Assembly: GCF_002216795.1 (NCBI RefSeq) | Contig: NZ_CP022316.1 | Coordinates: 1,674,001 to 1,738,000, forward strand | DNA length: 64,000 bases | Direction: 5' to 3' | From: Brachybacterium avium | GTDB taxonomy: Bacteria > Actinomycetota > Actinomycetes > Actinomycetales > Dermabacteraceae | Shown: piece after piece, positions 18,843 to 26,938 of the stretch | Layout of the letters: each line of letters starts with the position of its first letter | Numbering within the stretch: the first letter of the stretch is position 1 | The notes under the pieces: generated by a model | What the model was told of the DNA's origin: nothing | The model's database searches: none | Seen by the model: the letters and a program-made list of their open reading frames with translations, nothing else | Program-made: the position numbers and the translations under genes

Positions 18843-18904
18843 GGAATGGCTTTCTCGGGAAGGCTCCGGGCGCCGCTGTGCGGGCTGCCCTGCAGGGTCT
18901 TTAC

Positions 18905-18923
18905 TGAGGCTAGCCTTCCCTGA
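18905..18923. promoter_or_regulatory. DtxR/IdeR iron box upstream of the siderophore operon
   Basis: TGAGGCTAGCCTTCCCTGA matches the 19-bp DtxR/IdeR consensus TTAGGTTAGCCTAACCTAA at 14 positions, including the AGG and TAGCCT core. It lies about 65 bases upstream of the binding-protein start, where an Fe-loaded repressor would block transcription. The match is visible directly; the regulatory role is inferred from the known regulon. Confidence 0.75.
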
Positions 18924-19086
18924 TCGGTTTTCGCCAGTCCGAACTTGCTTTAATAGCCTGATTCCACCCTTCGGACGCTGTGGACCTGGTCACAGACGTC
19001 GGGCGCCGAGAGAACTGCGGGGACTGTCGATCTGGGCCCGGTTCGTACGTCATAGAGGAGCACAGCCGTCTGCTGGCCACTCTCGT

Positions 19087-19263
19087 GCGCCGCTGGAACA
19101 GCTGGTCGAGGAGCCGGTGCTGCGGCGTCACCACCCCTTCCACGTCGCCCTGGCGCTGTTCCATGAGGAGCTGGGGCAGACCGAGGCGGCCACGACCGCC
19201 TGGCACCGGGCGCTCGACCTGGTCGGCAGCGCGGCCGAGCGGCGGTTCAGCGCCCTCCGCGCA
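19087..19263 (+). pseudogene. C-terminal remnant of an ECF-like sigma factor
   Basis: Between the iron box and the 2TM gene a + strand frame reads PLEQLVEEPVLRRHHPFHVA, then LALFHEELGQTEAATTAWHR, then ALDLVGSAAERRF. This closely resembles the C-terminal helical (DUF6596-type) tail of large ECF sigma factors, where xYHxxHxxRADLLRRLGRxxEAxxAYxRALxLxxxxAERxFL is typical. No start, no sigma-2 or sigma-4 region and no proper stop are found; the frame runs on into the convergent 2TM gene. It is probably the relic of a deleted regulator gene. The flanks (18924-19086) show nothing further. Confidence 0.45.
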
Positions 19264-19558
19264 GCCGGTCCATCTCCTTGCGGACCCGATCCTCGCTCTC
19301 GCCGGGGCCGAACAGCGACCAGGCCTGCCAGAACAGACCGATCCCCCAGAAGACCAGCACGAACAGCGGCCAGGGGAAGCCGAAGCCATTGCTCCCCCAG
19401 GTCCAGAACAGGATCCCGTTGATGAGCAGATAGACGGCCAGCTGGACCACGAAACCACGCCGTGCCTGCAGGTTCCCCATGGCGCGGCGGCGCAGCTCGG
19501 CCTCGGGGTCGGGGCTGCTCCCCTGAGACATCTCTGTGTTCTCGAACGATGACTGCAT
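19247..19558 (-). CDS. 2TM domain-containing protein
   Basis: Small membrane protein of 103 aa with a hydrophilic N-terminus, then two adjacent helices (about 42-60, GFVVQLAVYLLINGILFW, and 66-86, FPWPLFVLVFWGIGLFWQAW) and a charged C-terminal tail. The arrangement and the RRAMGNLQARRGF segment match the 2TM domain family, often found alone or fused to regulators; the function is unknown. I set the start at ATG 19558 (MQSSFENTE), which has GGAGG 8 bases upstream; the frame is open further upstream without a site. Its 3' end overlaps the sigma-factor remnant, convergent to it. Confidence 0.82.
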   Translation of the reverse strand: MQSSFENTEMSQGSSPDPEAELRRRAMGNLQARRGFVVQLAVYLLINGILFWTWGSNGFGFPWPLFVLVFWGIGLFWQAWSLFGPGESEDRVRKEMDRLRGGR

Positions 19559-19687
19559 CGCGGATCCTCCGGTGGCTGCGGCCCCGCTGGCTGCGGTTCC
19601 TGGTGCACTCACGACACTAGAAGCCCCCTGGTGAGCGCACCCGTGACGACTGTCATCGTTCCCTCGGACCCACGTCATGCTCTCCTC

Positions 19688-20527
19688 TCAGGCGCGGGCG
19701 AGGATCTCTCCGTGCAGCAGGCAGAACCAGCCGTCGGGATCCTCGGCCCAGGCCAGGAAGTCCTCCGCCAGCATCGCGCGCTCCTCCGCCTCTGCCCAGC
19801 CCTCCCGCTCGAGCTGTGCCGCGAAAGGGCCTGCGGTGAGCCGGCCGGCGCAGGTCTCGGCCCAGGCGCGGCGGGACTCGGAGGTCGCATAGAGCCAGGT
19901 GGAGGCTCCGGGGGTGACGTCCTCGAAGCCGGCTGCGTGCGCCCAGGCCAGCAGGCGTCGGCCGGCGTCGGGGGTGCCGCCGTTGGCGCGGGCGGCGCGC
20001 AGGTACAGCTCACGCCAGCGGTCGATTCCCGGGGCCTCGGGGAACCAGCGGAAGCCTTCGTAATCGCTATCGCGGGCGGCGACGATCCCGCCGGGGCGGG
20101 TGACGCGGCGGAGCTCGGCGAGCGCGGTCACGGGCTCGGGCAGGTGCTGGAGGACCTGATGGGCGTGGACCACGTCGAAGGACTCTGCGGGGAAGGGCAG
20201 CTCCTGGGCGTCGCCCACCACGACCTGGGCATCCCGGATCCCCTGGTGCTCCAGCTCGGAGCGGGTGAGTGCGGCGGCCTGCTCGCTCACCTCCAGCGCG
20301 GTGAGATTCTCCGGGCCGACGCTCCGGGCGAGGCCGGCCGTGATGGTGCCGGCGCCGCTGCCCACGTCCAGCAGACGCTGCCCCGTGCGCAGGTGGGGCA
20401 GCAGGTGCGCCGCAGAGTTCGCGGCGGTGCGGGTGCGGTGGCTGTCCAGCACGGCGGCGCCGTAGCCGTGGGTGTACGCAGGAGCGGAGGGGGCCGTGGG
20501 GGCAGAGTGCGCTGTGTTCTCCGGCAT
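19688..20527 (-). CDS. Class I SAM-dependent methyltransferase (UbiE-like)
   Basis: Cytosolic methyltransferase of 279 aa. Motif I is LLDVGSGAGTITAGLA (SAM glycine loop, about residues 53-68), followed by the acidic loop (LTALEVSEQ), motif II-like VVVGDAQELPFPAESFDVVHAHQVLQHLPEP (in parts) and motif III RVTRPGGIVAARD. This order is typical of the UbiE/COQ5 and tellurite-resistance-like groups with small-molecule or lipid acceptors. The acceptor cannot be read from sequence. It stands alone between the 2TM gene and the FUSC gene; the start at ATG 20527 is the only one compatible with the conserved N-terminal YTHGYGAAVLDSH block. Confidence 0.88.
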   Translation of the reverse strand: MPENTAHSAPTAPSAPAYTHGYGAAVLDSHRTRTAANSAAHLLPHLRTGQRLLDVGSGAGTITAGLARSVGPENLTALEVSEQAAALTRSELEHQGIRDAQVVVGDAQELPFPAESFDVVHAHQVLQHLPEPVTALAELRRVTRPGGIVAARDSDYEGFRWFPEAPGIDRWRELYLRAARANGGTPDAGRRLLAWAHAAGFEDVTPGASTWLYATSESRRAWAETCAGRLTAGPFAAQLEREGWAEAEERAMLAEDFLAWAEDPDGWFCLLHGEILARA

Positions 20528-20593
20528 GGCACGACGCTATGCGTGGCCGCGCCCGTCGGACCAGGAGCGACCGCAGCGTGGTCGCCCTCGGCC

Positions 20594-21700
20594 TCAGCGC
20601 GGCGGCGTGACTCCGGTGGCGTCCCTCGCCGCGCCGATCGCCCGGTCCCGCAGCGCCGCCCGCCGGTCCCAGAGCGCCGCGGCGCTCACCACCGCAATGC
20701 CCACCACCGCGCCGATCGCGGTCTCCAGCACCCGGGCCTCGAGCAGCGCGCCGACCGGCTGCGGATGGGCGAGCTGGACCATCAGCAGGGCCAGCGGGGT
20801 GATGAACAGCAGTGCGACGGAGTAGTTGCGCAGCACGTACATCTCGGCGAGGAACTGCATGACCACCACCCACACCACCAGCTGCCACGGCTCGACGGGG
20901 AAGGACAGCAGGAAGGCGGTGGTGACGATGCCGAGGGTGGTGCCGACGATGCGGTGCAGCCCGCGCTCGAGCTGCAGCGTGCGGCCCGGGGCCGACAGCG
21001 GCGCGATCGCCGCGATCTGCGCCCAGTACGGGAAGGGCAGCCCGGAGGCCAGCCCCAGCATTCCGGCGATCGCGGCGGCGACCGCGAAGCGGCTGAACTC
21101 CGTGCCCAGCTGCGCGCGCGACCAGGTCTCCGTCGCGGTGCGCACGCCCGCGCCGGGGTGCCGCTCCCCCGCCCAGTGGCCGAGGAGGCCCAGCGCCACG
21201 CACAGCGATGCGCACGCCCCGGCGATGAGGAAGGCGGCCCAGATCGGTGCGGCCGGAGGGGCGGAGGCGACGGCGGCGACCGCGAACAGCGGGAAGATCG
21301 CCCCTCCCGGCTTCAGGCCGAGCCGCAGCACCACCACGGCGACCAGGCCCGCCACGATCGACCCTGCCACCAGGACGGTCCAGGACTCCGCGAGGTCGCT
21401 CATCGACTCCCCGAGCTGCGCGAGGGTCGCGCCGAGGGTCACGCACGCCGTCAGCAGCGTCCCGGCGATCGCCTGGCGCCTGAAGCGCATCCGCGTCGGC
21501 TCGTACCGCGAGTAGATCCCGGTGAAGGCCCCGAAGCCGACGTACATCGCCCACTGCACATGCCCTGTGACCAGCAGCAGGGACAGCGGGATCTCGAGGC
21601 CGAGCGCGATGCGGAAGGCCGGTATGTGGTCCACGCGACGGGGCCCGAGGCTGATCAGGCGCTTCGCGGTGGCCTGGATCCGGGTGGGTGCTGCGGGCAC
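20594..21700 (-). CDS. FUSC-family membrane protein
   Basis: Inner-membrane protein of 368 aa of the fusaric-acid-resistance (FUSC/YccS/AaeB-like) family, with hydrophobic helices in two sets and the duplicated loops typical of the family (GAFTGIYSRYEPTRMRFRRQ; GRTLQLERGLHRIVGTTLG). Family members are linked to efflux of aromatic acids, but most are uncharacterised. I chose the GTG at 21700 (VPAAPTRIQATAKRL): AAGGAG lies 5 bases upstream, whereas the open frame extending to 21868 is composition-biased and has no site. It is divergent from the NCS1 permease. Confidence 0.85.
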   Translation of the reverse strand: MPAAPTRIQATAKRLISLGPRRVDHIPAFRIALGLEIPLSLLLVTGHVQWAMYVGFGAFTGIYSRYEPTRMRFRRQAIAGTLLTACVTLGATLAQLGESMSDLAESWTVLVAGSIVAGLVAVVVLRLGLKPGGAIFPLFAVAAVASAPPAAPIWAAFLIAGACASLCVALGLLGHWAGERHPGAGVRTATETWSRAQLGTEFSRFAVAAAIAGMLGLASGLPFPYWAQIAAIAPLSAPGRTLQLERGLHRIVGTTLGIVTTAFLLSFPVEPWQLVVWVVVMQFLAEMYVLRNYSVALLFITPLALLMVQLAHPQPVGALLEARVLETAIGAVVGIAVVSAAALWDRRAALRDRAIGAARDATGVTPPR

Positions 21701-21861
21701 GGGGCTCCTTCCGGGACGTGCGCCTCCCGGACGCACCGGTCCAGGGTAGGACTGCCGGCGCGGCAGGTCACCTCCTGATCCGCTCACACCCGTGGGAGAC
21801 TGCAGAGCACCCTTGCCCCTGCCCTCGGCCGGCGCCGCCGGCCCTCCTCCCCGGAGCAGCC

Positions 21862-23370
21862 ATGACATCCCCCGACCGCCCTGTCCCCTCGCCCGCTGCG
21901 CCCGTGGGCGGCGCCGGCGTCATCGAGACCACCGGCATCGAGATCATCGCCGAGACCGAGCGGACCGCGAAGCCCCGGGATCTGGTCTGGCCCTGGTTCG
22001 CCGCGAACGTCTCCGTGTTCGGTATGAGCTACGGCTCCTACCTGCTCGGCTTCGGCATCAGCTTCGTGCAGGCGACGGTGGTGGCGATCATCGGCATCAT
22101 CATCAGCTTCCTGCTGTGCGGGCTGGTCGCCATCGCGGGGAAGCGCGGCAGCGCCCCCACCATGGTGCTCTCGCGCGCGGCCTTCGGCGTGCATGGGCAG
22201 AAGGTGCCCGGGATCGTCTCCTGGCTGACCTCGATCGGCTGGGAGACCTCGCTGGCGATCTCCGCGGTGCTCGCCACCGCGACCGTCTTCGATGTGCTGG
22301 GGCTCGCCTCGGGCCAGGCGGTGACCGTGATCGCCACGATCGTCATCGCGGCCCTGATCGTCGGCGCCAGCGTGCTCGGGTATCACACCATCATGAAGCT
22401 CCAGTCGATCCTGACCTGGGCGACCGGTGCGATGACGATCCTGTTCATGGTCCTGACGATCCCCCACATCGACTGGGCCGCGGTGGTCTCGATGCCGCAC
22501 GGCTCCCCGCAGGCGATGGTCGGCGCGCTGGTGATGGTGATGACCGGTTTCGGGCTGGGCTGGATCAACATCGCGGCGGACTGGTCGCGGTATCAGAAGC
22601 GCACGGCCTCCGACGGCTCGATCGTGCTGTGGAACACCGTCGGCGGGGCCGCCGCCCCGGTGGTGCTGGTGATCTTCGGCCTGCTGCTGGCCGGCTCCGA
22701 CACGGGCCTCGCCGGCGCCATCGAGGACGACCCCATCGGCGCGCTGATCACGATCCTGCCGCTGTGGGCGCTGATCCCCTTCTGGATCGTCGCGGTGCTG
22801 ACCCTGGTCTCCGGCGCCGTGCTGGGCATCTACTCCTCGGGGCTCACCCTGATCAGCCTCGGCATCAACATCCCGCGCCCGGCGGCCGCCGCGGTCGACG
22901 GGCTGATCCTCACCGCCGGCACGATCTGGGTGGCGTTCTTCGCCACCAGCTTCATCGGCCCCTTCCAGAGCTTCCTGATCACCCTGGGCGTGCCGATCGC
23001 GGCCTGGGCCGGCATCCTCATCGCCGACATCCTCAGCCGCCGCGCCGACTACGACGAGCAGGCGCTGTTCGATCCGGCCGGCCGCTACGGCGCCTTCGAC
23101 TGGACCTCGATCATCACCATGGTGGTCGCCTCGGTCCTGGGCTGGGGGCTGGTGGTCAACTCCTTCACCGAGGCCGCTCCCTGGAACAACTGGCAGGGCT
23201 ACCTGCTCCAGCCGCTGGGCCTGGGCACCTTCGTGGACGACCCGGCCGGGTCCTACTGGGAGGGCAACTGGGCGTACTCCAACATCGGGGTGCTGCTGGC
23301 GCTGGTGCTGGGCTTCGCGGTGACCTGGTTCGCCCGGCGCGGGAAGATCCGGGCGCAGGAACAGCGGTGA
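21862..23370 (+). CDS. NCS1-family permease (cytosine/purine or allantoin type)
   Basis: Twelve-helix nucleobase:cation symporter of 502 aa. NCS1 landmarks are DLVWPWFAANVSVFGMSYG in helix I, SRAAFGVHGQKVPGIVSWL in helix III-IV and MTGFGLGWINIAADWSRY in helix VI, with the WNTVGG stretch following. Substrates in the family are cytosine, purines, allantoin, hydantoin and thiamine precursors; which one applies is not decidable. The ATG at 21862 has CGGAG 5-6 bases upstream; the frame is open to 21688 without support. It is a single-gene unit, divergent from FUSC and followed by 112 bases of non-coding DNA. Confidence 0.88.
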   Translation: MTSPDRPVPSPAAPVGGAGVIETTGIEIIAETERTAKPRDLVWPWFAANVSVFGMSYGSYLLGFGISFVQATVVAIIGIIISFLLCGLVAIAGKRGSAPTMVLSRAAFGVHGQKVPGIVSWLTSIGWETSLAISAVLATATVFDVLGLASGQAVTVIATIVIAALIVGASVLGYHTIMKLQSILTWATGAMTILFMVLTIPHIDWAAVVSMPHGSPQAMVGALVMVMTGFGLGWINIAADWSRYQKRTASDGSIVLWNTVGGAAAPVVLVIFGLLLAGSDTGLAGAIEDDPIGALITILPLWALIPFWIVAVLTLVSGAVLGIYSSGLTLISLGINIPRPAAAAVDGLILTAGTIWVAFFATSFIGPFQSFLITLGVPIAAWAGILIADILSRRADYDEQALFDPAGRYGAFDWTSIITMVVASVLGWGLVVNSFTEAAPWNNWQGYLLQPLGLGTFVDDPAGSYWEGNWAYSNIGVLLALVLGFAVTWFARRGKIRAQEQR

Positions 23371-23482
23371 GGATCCTCAGGCGGGGCTGAGGCACCGGGC
23401 GTCGACCTCCGGGCAGCAGTGGCGGACCGCCCGGGGCACACAGGAGACGCCGCACCCGGCCGGCAGGCCTCATGATGTCCTC

Positions 23483-25051
23483 ATGCGTCCCCCGCCGCCC
23501 CACCCGGCCCTGCCCTGGCTCGCAACACTCGGGGTGATGCTCATGTGGGCTTCGTCCTTCCTGGTCATCCGGGTCGCCGGCAATGACTTCTCCCCCGGGG
23601 CGATGACGCTCCTGCGGGTGAGCGCCGCCTCGATCGCGCTGCTGCCCCTCCTCGTCCTGGGCCGGGTGCGAGCACCCCGGAGCCCGCGGCTGTGGGCGGC
23701 GGTGGCCGGCTGGGGGATCGCCTGGTTCGCGGCCTATCTCGTGGTGCTCAACGCCGCCGAGCTCTTCCTCGATGCGGCCACGGCGGCGATGCTGGTGAAC
23801 CTGGCCCCGCTGATCGTGGCGGTCGCGTCGGGCCTGCTGCTCGGGGAGGGGTTCTCCGTGCGGTTGCTGGCCGGGGTGCTGGTCGCCTTCAGCGGCATCG
23901 TGCTGATCTCCGTCGGGGCCTCCACCGGGGGTCTGTCGGGCGTGGGCGTCATGCTGGGGCTGGTCGCGGCGCTGCTCTACGCCGGCAGCGTGCTCGTGCA
24001 GAAGCTCCTGCTCGCCCACGTCGACTCCACCTCGATGACGGTGATCGGAGTGCTGGCCGGTGCCCTGGCCTGCCTGCCCTTCGCCCCGACCCTCGTAGCT
24101 GAGGTGGGAGCCGCTCCGCTCGGCGCGGTCCTCGGCGTCGTCTACCTCGGCCTGTTCCCCACCGCCTTCGCGTTCCTGCTGTGGGGATATGCCCTGACCC
24201 ACACCGGGGCCGGACTGCTCAGCTCCTCCTCCCTCCTGGTGCCCGCCCTCACCGTGGTGATGGCCTGGCTGCTGCTGGGCGAGGTGCCACCGCCGCTCGC
24301 GGCGCTCGGTGGGGTGCTGTGCCTGGCCGGAGCCGGGTCCGCGGTGGCTCCCGCGGTGCTCGGGGCCCTGCGGCCACGACGACGGGCCGACTACCCTGGC
24401 CCCACATCGATCTCGTCGCGCATCGAGCACCACCCGGAGAGGATCCCGTCCATGCCCCCTGTGCCCGCGTCCCGCGAGGCGCCCTGGCTGCTGATCATCG
24501 ACCCGCAGCGGATCTTCGCCGCCCCGGAATCAGACTGGGCCTCGCCGTTCTGGGAGCAGAGCTGGCCGCGGATCCAGCAGCTCGCCGCACAGGTCGGCCC
24601 CGAGCGGACCCTGCTCAGCCGCTGGCTGCCCACCGCCGACCGCAGCACCGCCTGGGGTGAGTACTTCCGGGCCTGGCCGTTCGCGGATGTCTCCGCCGCG
24701 GACCCGCTCTACCAGCTGGTCGACGGCGCCGCCGCGCTCTCCGCCCACCCCACCGTGGACGAACCGACGTTCGGGAAGTGGGGACCGCAGCTCGAGGGGA
24801 TCGTCGGCCCTGCCCCGCAGCTGCTGGTCGCGGGGGTCTCGACCGACTGCTGCGTGCTCACCACCGTGCTCGCCGCTGCCGACGCCGGGGCGCACCTCAC
24901 CGTGGTCACCGATGCCTGCGCGGCCTCGAGCCCGGAGAACGGCGCCGCGGCCCTGCACACCATGGGCCTGTTCCCGCCGCAGGTCGAGCTGCGAACGAGC
25001 GCGGATGTCCTGACGAGGATGACCGAGAGGAGCGACGATGGCGACCAGTGA
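23483..25051 (+). CDS. DMT (EamA) transporter fused in frame to an isochorismatase-like hydrolase
   Basis: One uninterrupted frame of 522 aa encodes two unrelated domains. Residues 1-297 are a drug/metabolite transporter with ten helices and two EamA repeats (LMWASSFLVIRVAG; LLYAGSVLVQKLLL). Residues about 335-510 are a cysteine hydrolase of the isochorismatase family: D at LLIIDPQRIF, K at FGKWGPQL, and the nucleophile region AGVSTDCCVLTTVLAAADAG. No stop separates them. An internal ATG at 24452 has GGAGAGG 8-9 bases upstream, so the hydrolase may also, or only, be made separately. A fused transporter-hydrolase would be unusual; loss of the transporter stop codon, or a base error, is the alternative. 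Confidence 0.75.
   Translation: MRPPPPHPALPWLATLGVMLMWASSFLVIRVAGNDFSPGAMTLLRVSAASIALLPLLVLGRVRAPRSPRLWAAVAGWGIAWFAAYLVVLNAAELFLDAATAAMLVNLAPLIVAVASGLLLGEGFSVRLLAGVLVAFSGIVLISVGASTGGLSGVGVMLGLVAALLYAGSVLVQKLLLAHVDSTSMTVIGVLAGALACLPFAPTLVAEVGAAPLGAVLGVVYLGLFPTAFAFLLWGYALTHTGAGLLSSSSLLVPALTVVMAWLLLGEVPPPLAALGGVLCLAGAGSAVAPAVLGALRPRRRADYPGPTSISSRIEHHPERIPSMPPVPASREAPWLLIIDPQRIFAAPESDWASPFWEQSWPRIQQLAAQVGPERTLLSRWLPTADRSTAWGEYFRAWPFADVSAADPLYQLVDGAAALSAHPTVDEPTFGKWGPQLEGIVGPAPQLLVAGVSTDCCVLTTVLAAADAGAHLTVVTDACAASSPENGAAALHTMGLFPPQVELRTSADVLTRMTERSDDGDQ
24436..24454 (+). promoter_or_regulatory. Internal ribosome-binding site and start for the hydrolase domain
   Basis: CGGAGAGGATCCCGTCCATG places a strong Shine-Dalgarno upstream of ATG 24452, which would give a free-standing 199-aa isochorismatase-like protein (24452-25051) of normal family length. 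A TACCCT hexamer about 50 bases upstream (24401-24406) could serve as its own -10 box. This favours two genes over an obligate fusion. Confidence 0.55.
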
Positions 25052-25268
25052 GCCCGTCTGGGCGGTCGCGGGCGAGCGCACCGTGACCTGTGACCACTGC
25101 GGCCAGGGATGGTTCTGGAGCCGGCACGTGGTGATGAGCAGCAGCACCGCGACCATGTTCGGGGTCGATGCGTTCAGCCCGGAGGCCGCAGTGCTCTCGT
25201 GCACGAGCTGCGGGAGGCTCGCCCTGTTCGAGCCCCGGGCCCTGCAGCTGTTCACCTCCACGTCATGA
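25038..25268 (+). CDS. Small zinc-ribbon protein
   Basis: A 76-aa cytosolic protein with two CxxC knuckles, CDHC (about 18-21) and CTSC (about 55-58), spaced by 33 residues, as in a single structural zinc ribbon. I do not recognise the family and can give no function. Its ATG overlaps the end of the hydrolase frame by 14 bases, and its TGA overlaps the ATG of the DUF488 gene (ATGA), so it is clearly translated as the middle member of a coupled operon with the isochorismatase-like hydrolase and DUF488. GAGAGGAGCGACG just before the ATG supplies a site. Confidence 0.75.
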   Translation: MATSEPVWAVAGERTVTCDHCGQGWFWSRHVVMSSSTATMFGVDAFSPEAAVLSCTSCGRLALFEPRALQLFTSTS

Positions 25269-25828
25269 CCACCACCGAGGCGCCCGGCGCGCTGCTCACC
25301 GTCGGCCACGGCCGGCTGGAGCGGGAGGAGCTCGCCGCGCTGCTCACCGGGGCCGGGATCACCCAGCTGGTGGATGTGCGCCGCTTCCCCGGCTCCCGCA
25401 CCAACGACGCGGCGGCGCGCGGCGTCGTCGAGGAGATCTGCACCACGGCCGGGATCGACTACCGCTGGGACGAGCGGCTGGGCGGGCGGCGCCGTCTCAC
25501 CAAGGAGGAGGATGCCGCCTCCCCCGACACCTGGTGGCGGGTCGCGCAGTTCCGCGCCTACGCCGGGTGGACGCGCAGCGAGGAGTTCCGCGCCGGGATC
25601 GCCGAGCTGCGGGACGATCTCTCGCGCGGGCGCACCGCCGTGATGTGCTCGGAGGCCGTGTGGTGGCGCTGTCATCGCCGGCTGATCGCGGACGTGATGC
25701 TGCTCGAGCACGGGGCGGACGTCGCCGACCTCATGCACTCGGGGCAGCAGCGGCCGCATGAGCCCAGCGGGGGCGCACGCCTCGGCGGGGACGGGCACGT
25801 CGTGTGGGACCTGCCCGATGAGTCCTGA
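25265..25828 (+). CDS. DUF488 family protein
   Basis: Protein of 187 aa of the DUF488 family. Conserved elements are the N-terminal LLTVGHGRLE, the DVRRFPGSRTN block and the C-terminal MCSEAVWWRCHRRLIAD, with the CSE...CHR cysteine/histidine pair that defines the family and may bind a metal or act in catalysis. Its biochemical role is unknown. Start at ATG 25265 overlaps the stop of the zinc-ribbon gene. Pairing with a zinc-ribbon protein and a cysteine hydrolase in one coupled operon is the only functional hint. Confidence 0.9.
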   Translation: MTTTEAPGALLTVGHGRLEREELAALLTGAGITQLVDVRRFPGSRTNDAAARGVVEEICTTAGIDYRWDERLGGRRRLTKEEDAASPDTWWRVAQFRAYAGWTRSEEFRAGIAELRDDLSRGRTAVMCSEAVWWRCHRRLIADVMLLEHGADVADLMHSGQQRPHEPSGGARLGGDGHVVWDLPDES

Positions 25829-25887
25829 CCGGCGGTGCCCGCGAAAACCGCTTGCCGCCGCGAGGGCGCGACTCTAGCGTCGCTCTC

Positions 25888-26682
25888 ATGGCCTCCCCCG
25901 CTCCGCCTCCCGCTGCCGCCCAGCCCCGCACCGCCCTGCTCACCGGCGTCGGCCGTCGGCGCGGGATCGGCGCCGCGATCGCGCGCGGCCTCGCCGCAGA
26001 CGGCTATGACCTGGCGCTGAACTTCCATGCCCCCTACGACCGCCGGGTGCTCGGCGAGGACGCCGACGTCGAGCTGCTCGCCGAGGAGCTGCGCGCCGAT
26101 GGGCGCCGGGTGGAGCTGCTGCCCGGCGACCTCGAGGACCCCGCCGTGCCGCCCTCGCTCGTCACCGCCGCCCGGGAGGCGCTGGGCCCGCTGGGTGCGG
26201 TCGTGACCTGCCACTGCGAATCGGTGGACTCCTCGATCCTGGACACCACAGTGGAGAGCTTCGACCGGCACTATGCGGTCAACGTGCGGGCCACCTGGCT
26301 GCTGCTGCAGGCCTTCGCGCAGCAGGTCGAGCCGGGCACGGACACCCCGGGTGGCGTGATGATCGCGCTGACCAGCGACCACACCGCGCACAACCTGCCC
26401 TACGGCGCGACCAAGGGAGCACTGGACCGTCTGGTGCTGGCCGGCACCCATGAGCTCGCGGACCGCGGTATCCGCACCAACGTGATCAACCCCGGCCCGA
26501 TCGACACCGGCTGGATGGATGACGAGGTGCGTCGCGCCTGCGCCGCGCAGACGCCCGGCGGGCAGCTCGGCGGCCCGGACACGGTCGCGGACCTGACGCG
26601 GTTCCTGCTCTCAGCGCAGGGCGCCTGGATCCGCGGGCAGCTGCTGCTGTCCAACGGCGGCTTCGCGACTCCCGCGGGCTGA
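25888..26682 (+). CDS. Short-chain dehydrogenase/reductase
   Basis: NAD(P)-dependent oxidoreductase of 264 aa with a Rossmann fold. The cofactor motif is TGVGRRRGIGAAIA (about 20-33), the structural NVRA motif follows the central helix, and the catalytic Ser and Y-x3-K are in ALTSDHTAHNLPYGATKGAL. The C-terminal NPGPIDTGWM and LLSNGG blocks are typical of classical SDRs of the FabG-like group. The basic RRR within the glycine loop suggests NADPH. There is no ribosome-binding site; TAGCGT ends 7 bases before the ATG at 25888, so translation may be leaderless. The natural substrate is unknown. Confidence 0.88.
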   Translation: MASPAPPPAAAQPRTALLTGVGRRRGIGAAIARGLAADGYDLALNFHAPYDRRVLGEDADVELLAEELRADGRRVELLPGDLEDPAVPPSLVTAAREALGPLGAVVTCHCESVDSSILDTTVESFDRHYAVNVRATWLLLQAFAQQVEPGTDTPGGVMIALTSDHTAHNLPYGATKGALDRLVLAGTHELADRGIRTNVINPGPIDTGWMDDEVRRACAAQTPGGQLGGPDTVADLTRFLLSAQGAWIRGQLLLSNGGFATPAG

Positions 26683-26797
26683 GGCGAGGACCGACGCGAC
26701 GACCGGCATCGCGCCGAGGTGGACGCTCAGTTCTGCACCCGAGCGCCGACGGTGCTCGCCGGAACCGGCAGGCACGAGCCACGACTATCCTGAGTCG

Positions 26798-26884
26798 ATG
26801 AGCGTGGTGATCGAGGTCCTGGTGAGCTTCCTAGCGGACTTCCTGATCCCCGGCAGGCGCCGACGAAAGCGCGATCGGGAATAG
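26798..26884 (+). CDS. Tiny ORF, 28 aa, hydrophobic with Arg-rich tail
   Basis: ATG 26798 opens a 28-codon frame, MSVVIEVLVSFLADFLIPG followed by a strongly basic RRRRKRDRE tail. A TATCCT hexamer ends 6 bases before the ATG, the same leaderless arrangement seen at many real genes here, and a 10-bp inverted repeat begins over its stop codon. The peptide would be a short amphipathic or membrane-inserting helix with a cytosolic basic end. I know no family; it could be a membrane-associated micropeptide or a chance ORF. Confidence 0.35.
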   Translation: MSVVIEVLVSFLADFLIPGRRRRKRDRE

Positions 26885-26938
26885 CGGGAGCGGCGCAGCG
26901 GCGGTGCTGTCGGCTCCGAGCTCACCTGCGCTCCCGCT
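26883..26938. terminator. Hairpin between the convergent tiny ORF and zinc-ribbon gene
   Basis: AGCGGGAGCG (26883-26892) is perfectly repeated in inverse as CGCTCCCGCT (26929-26938), with a 36-base loop. It spans the gap between the stop codons of two convergent small ORFs and could act as a bidirectional terminator, although no T-run follows. Confidence 0.4.

Noticed and set aside
21780..21861. TPP-riboswitch-like bases (GGGAGACTGCAGAG) before the NCS1 permease
   Set aside because: The conserved CUGAGA and ACCUGAUC elements are absent or in the wrong order.
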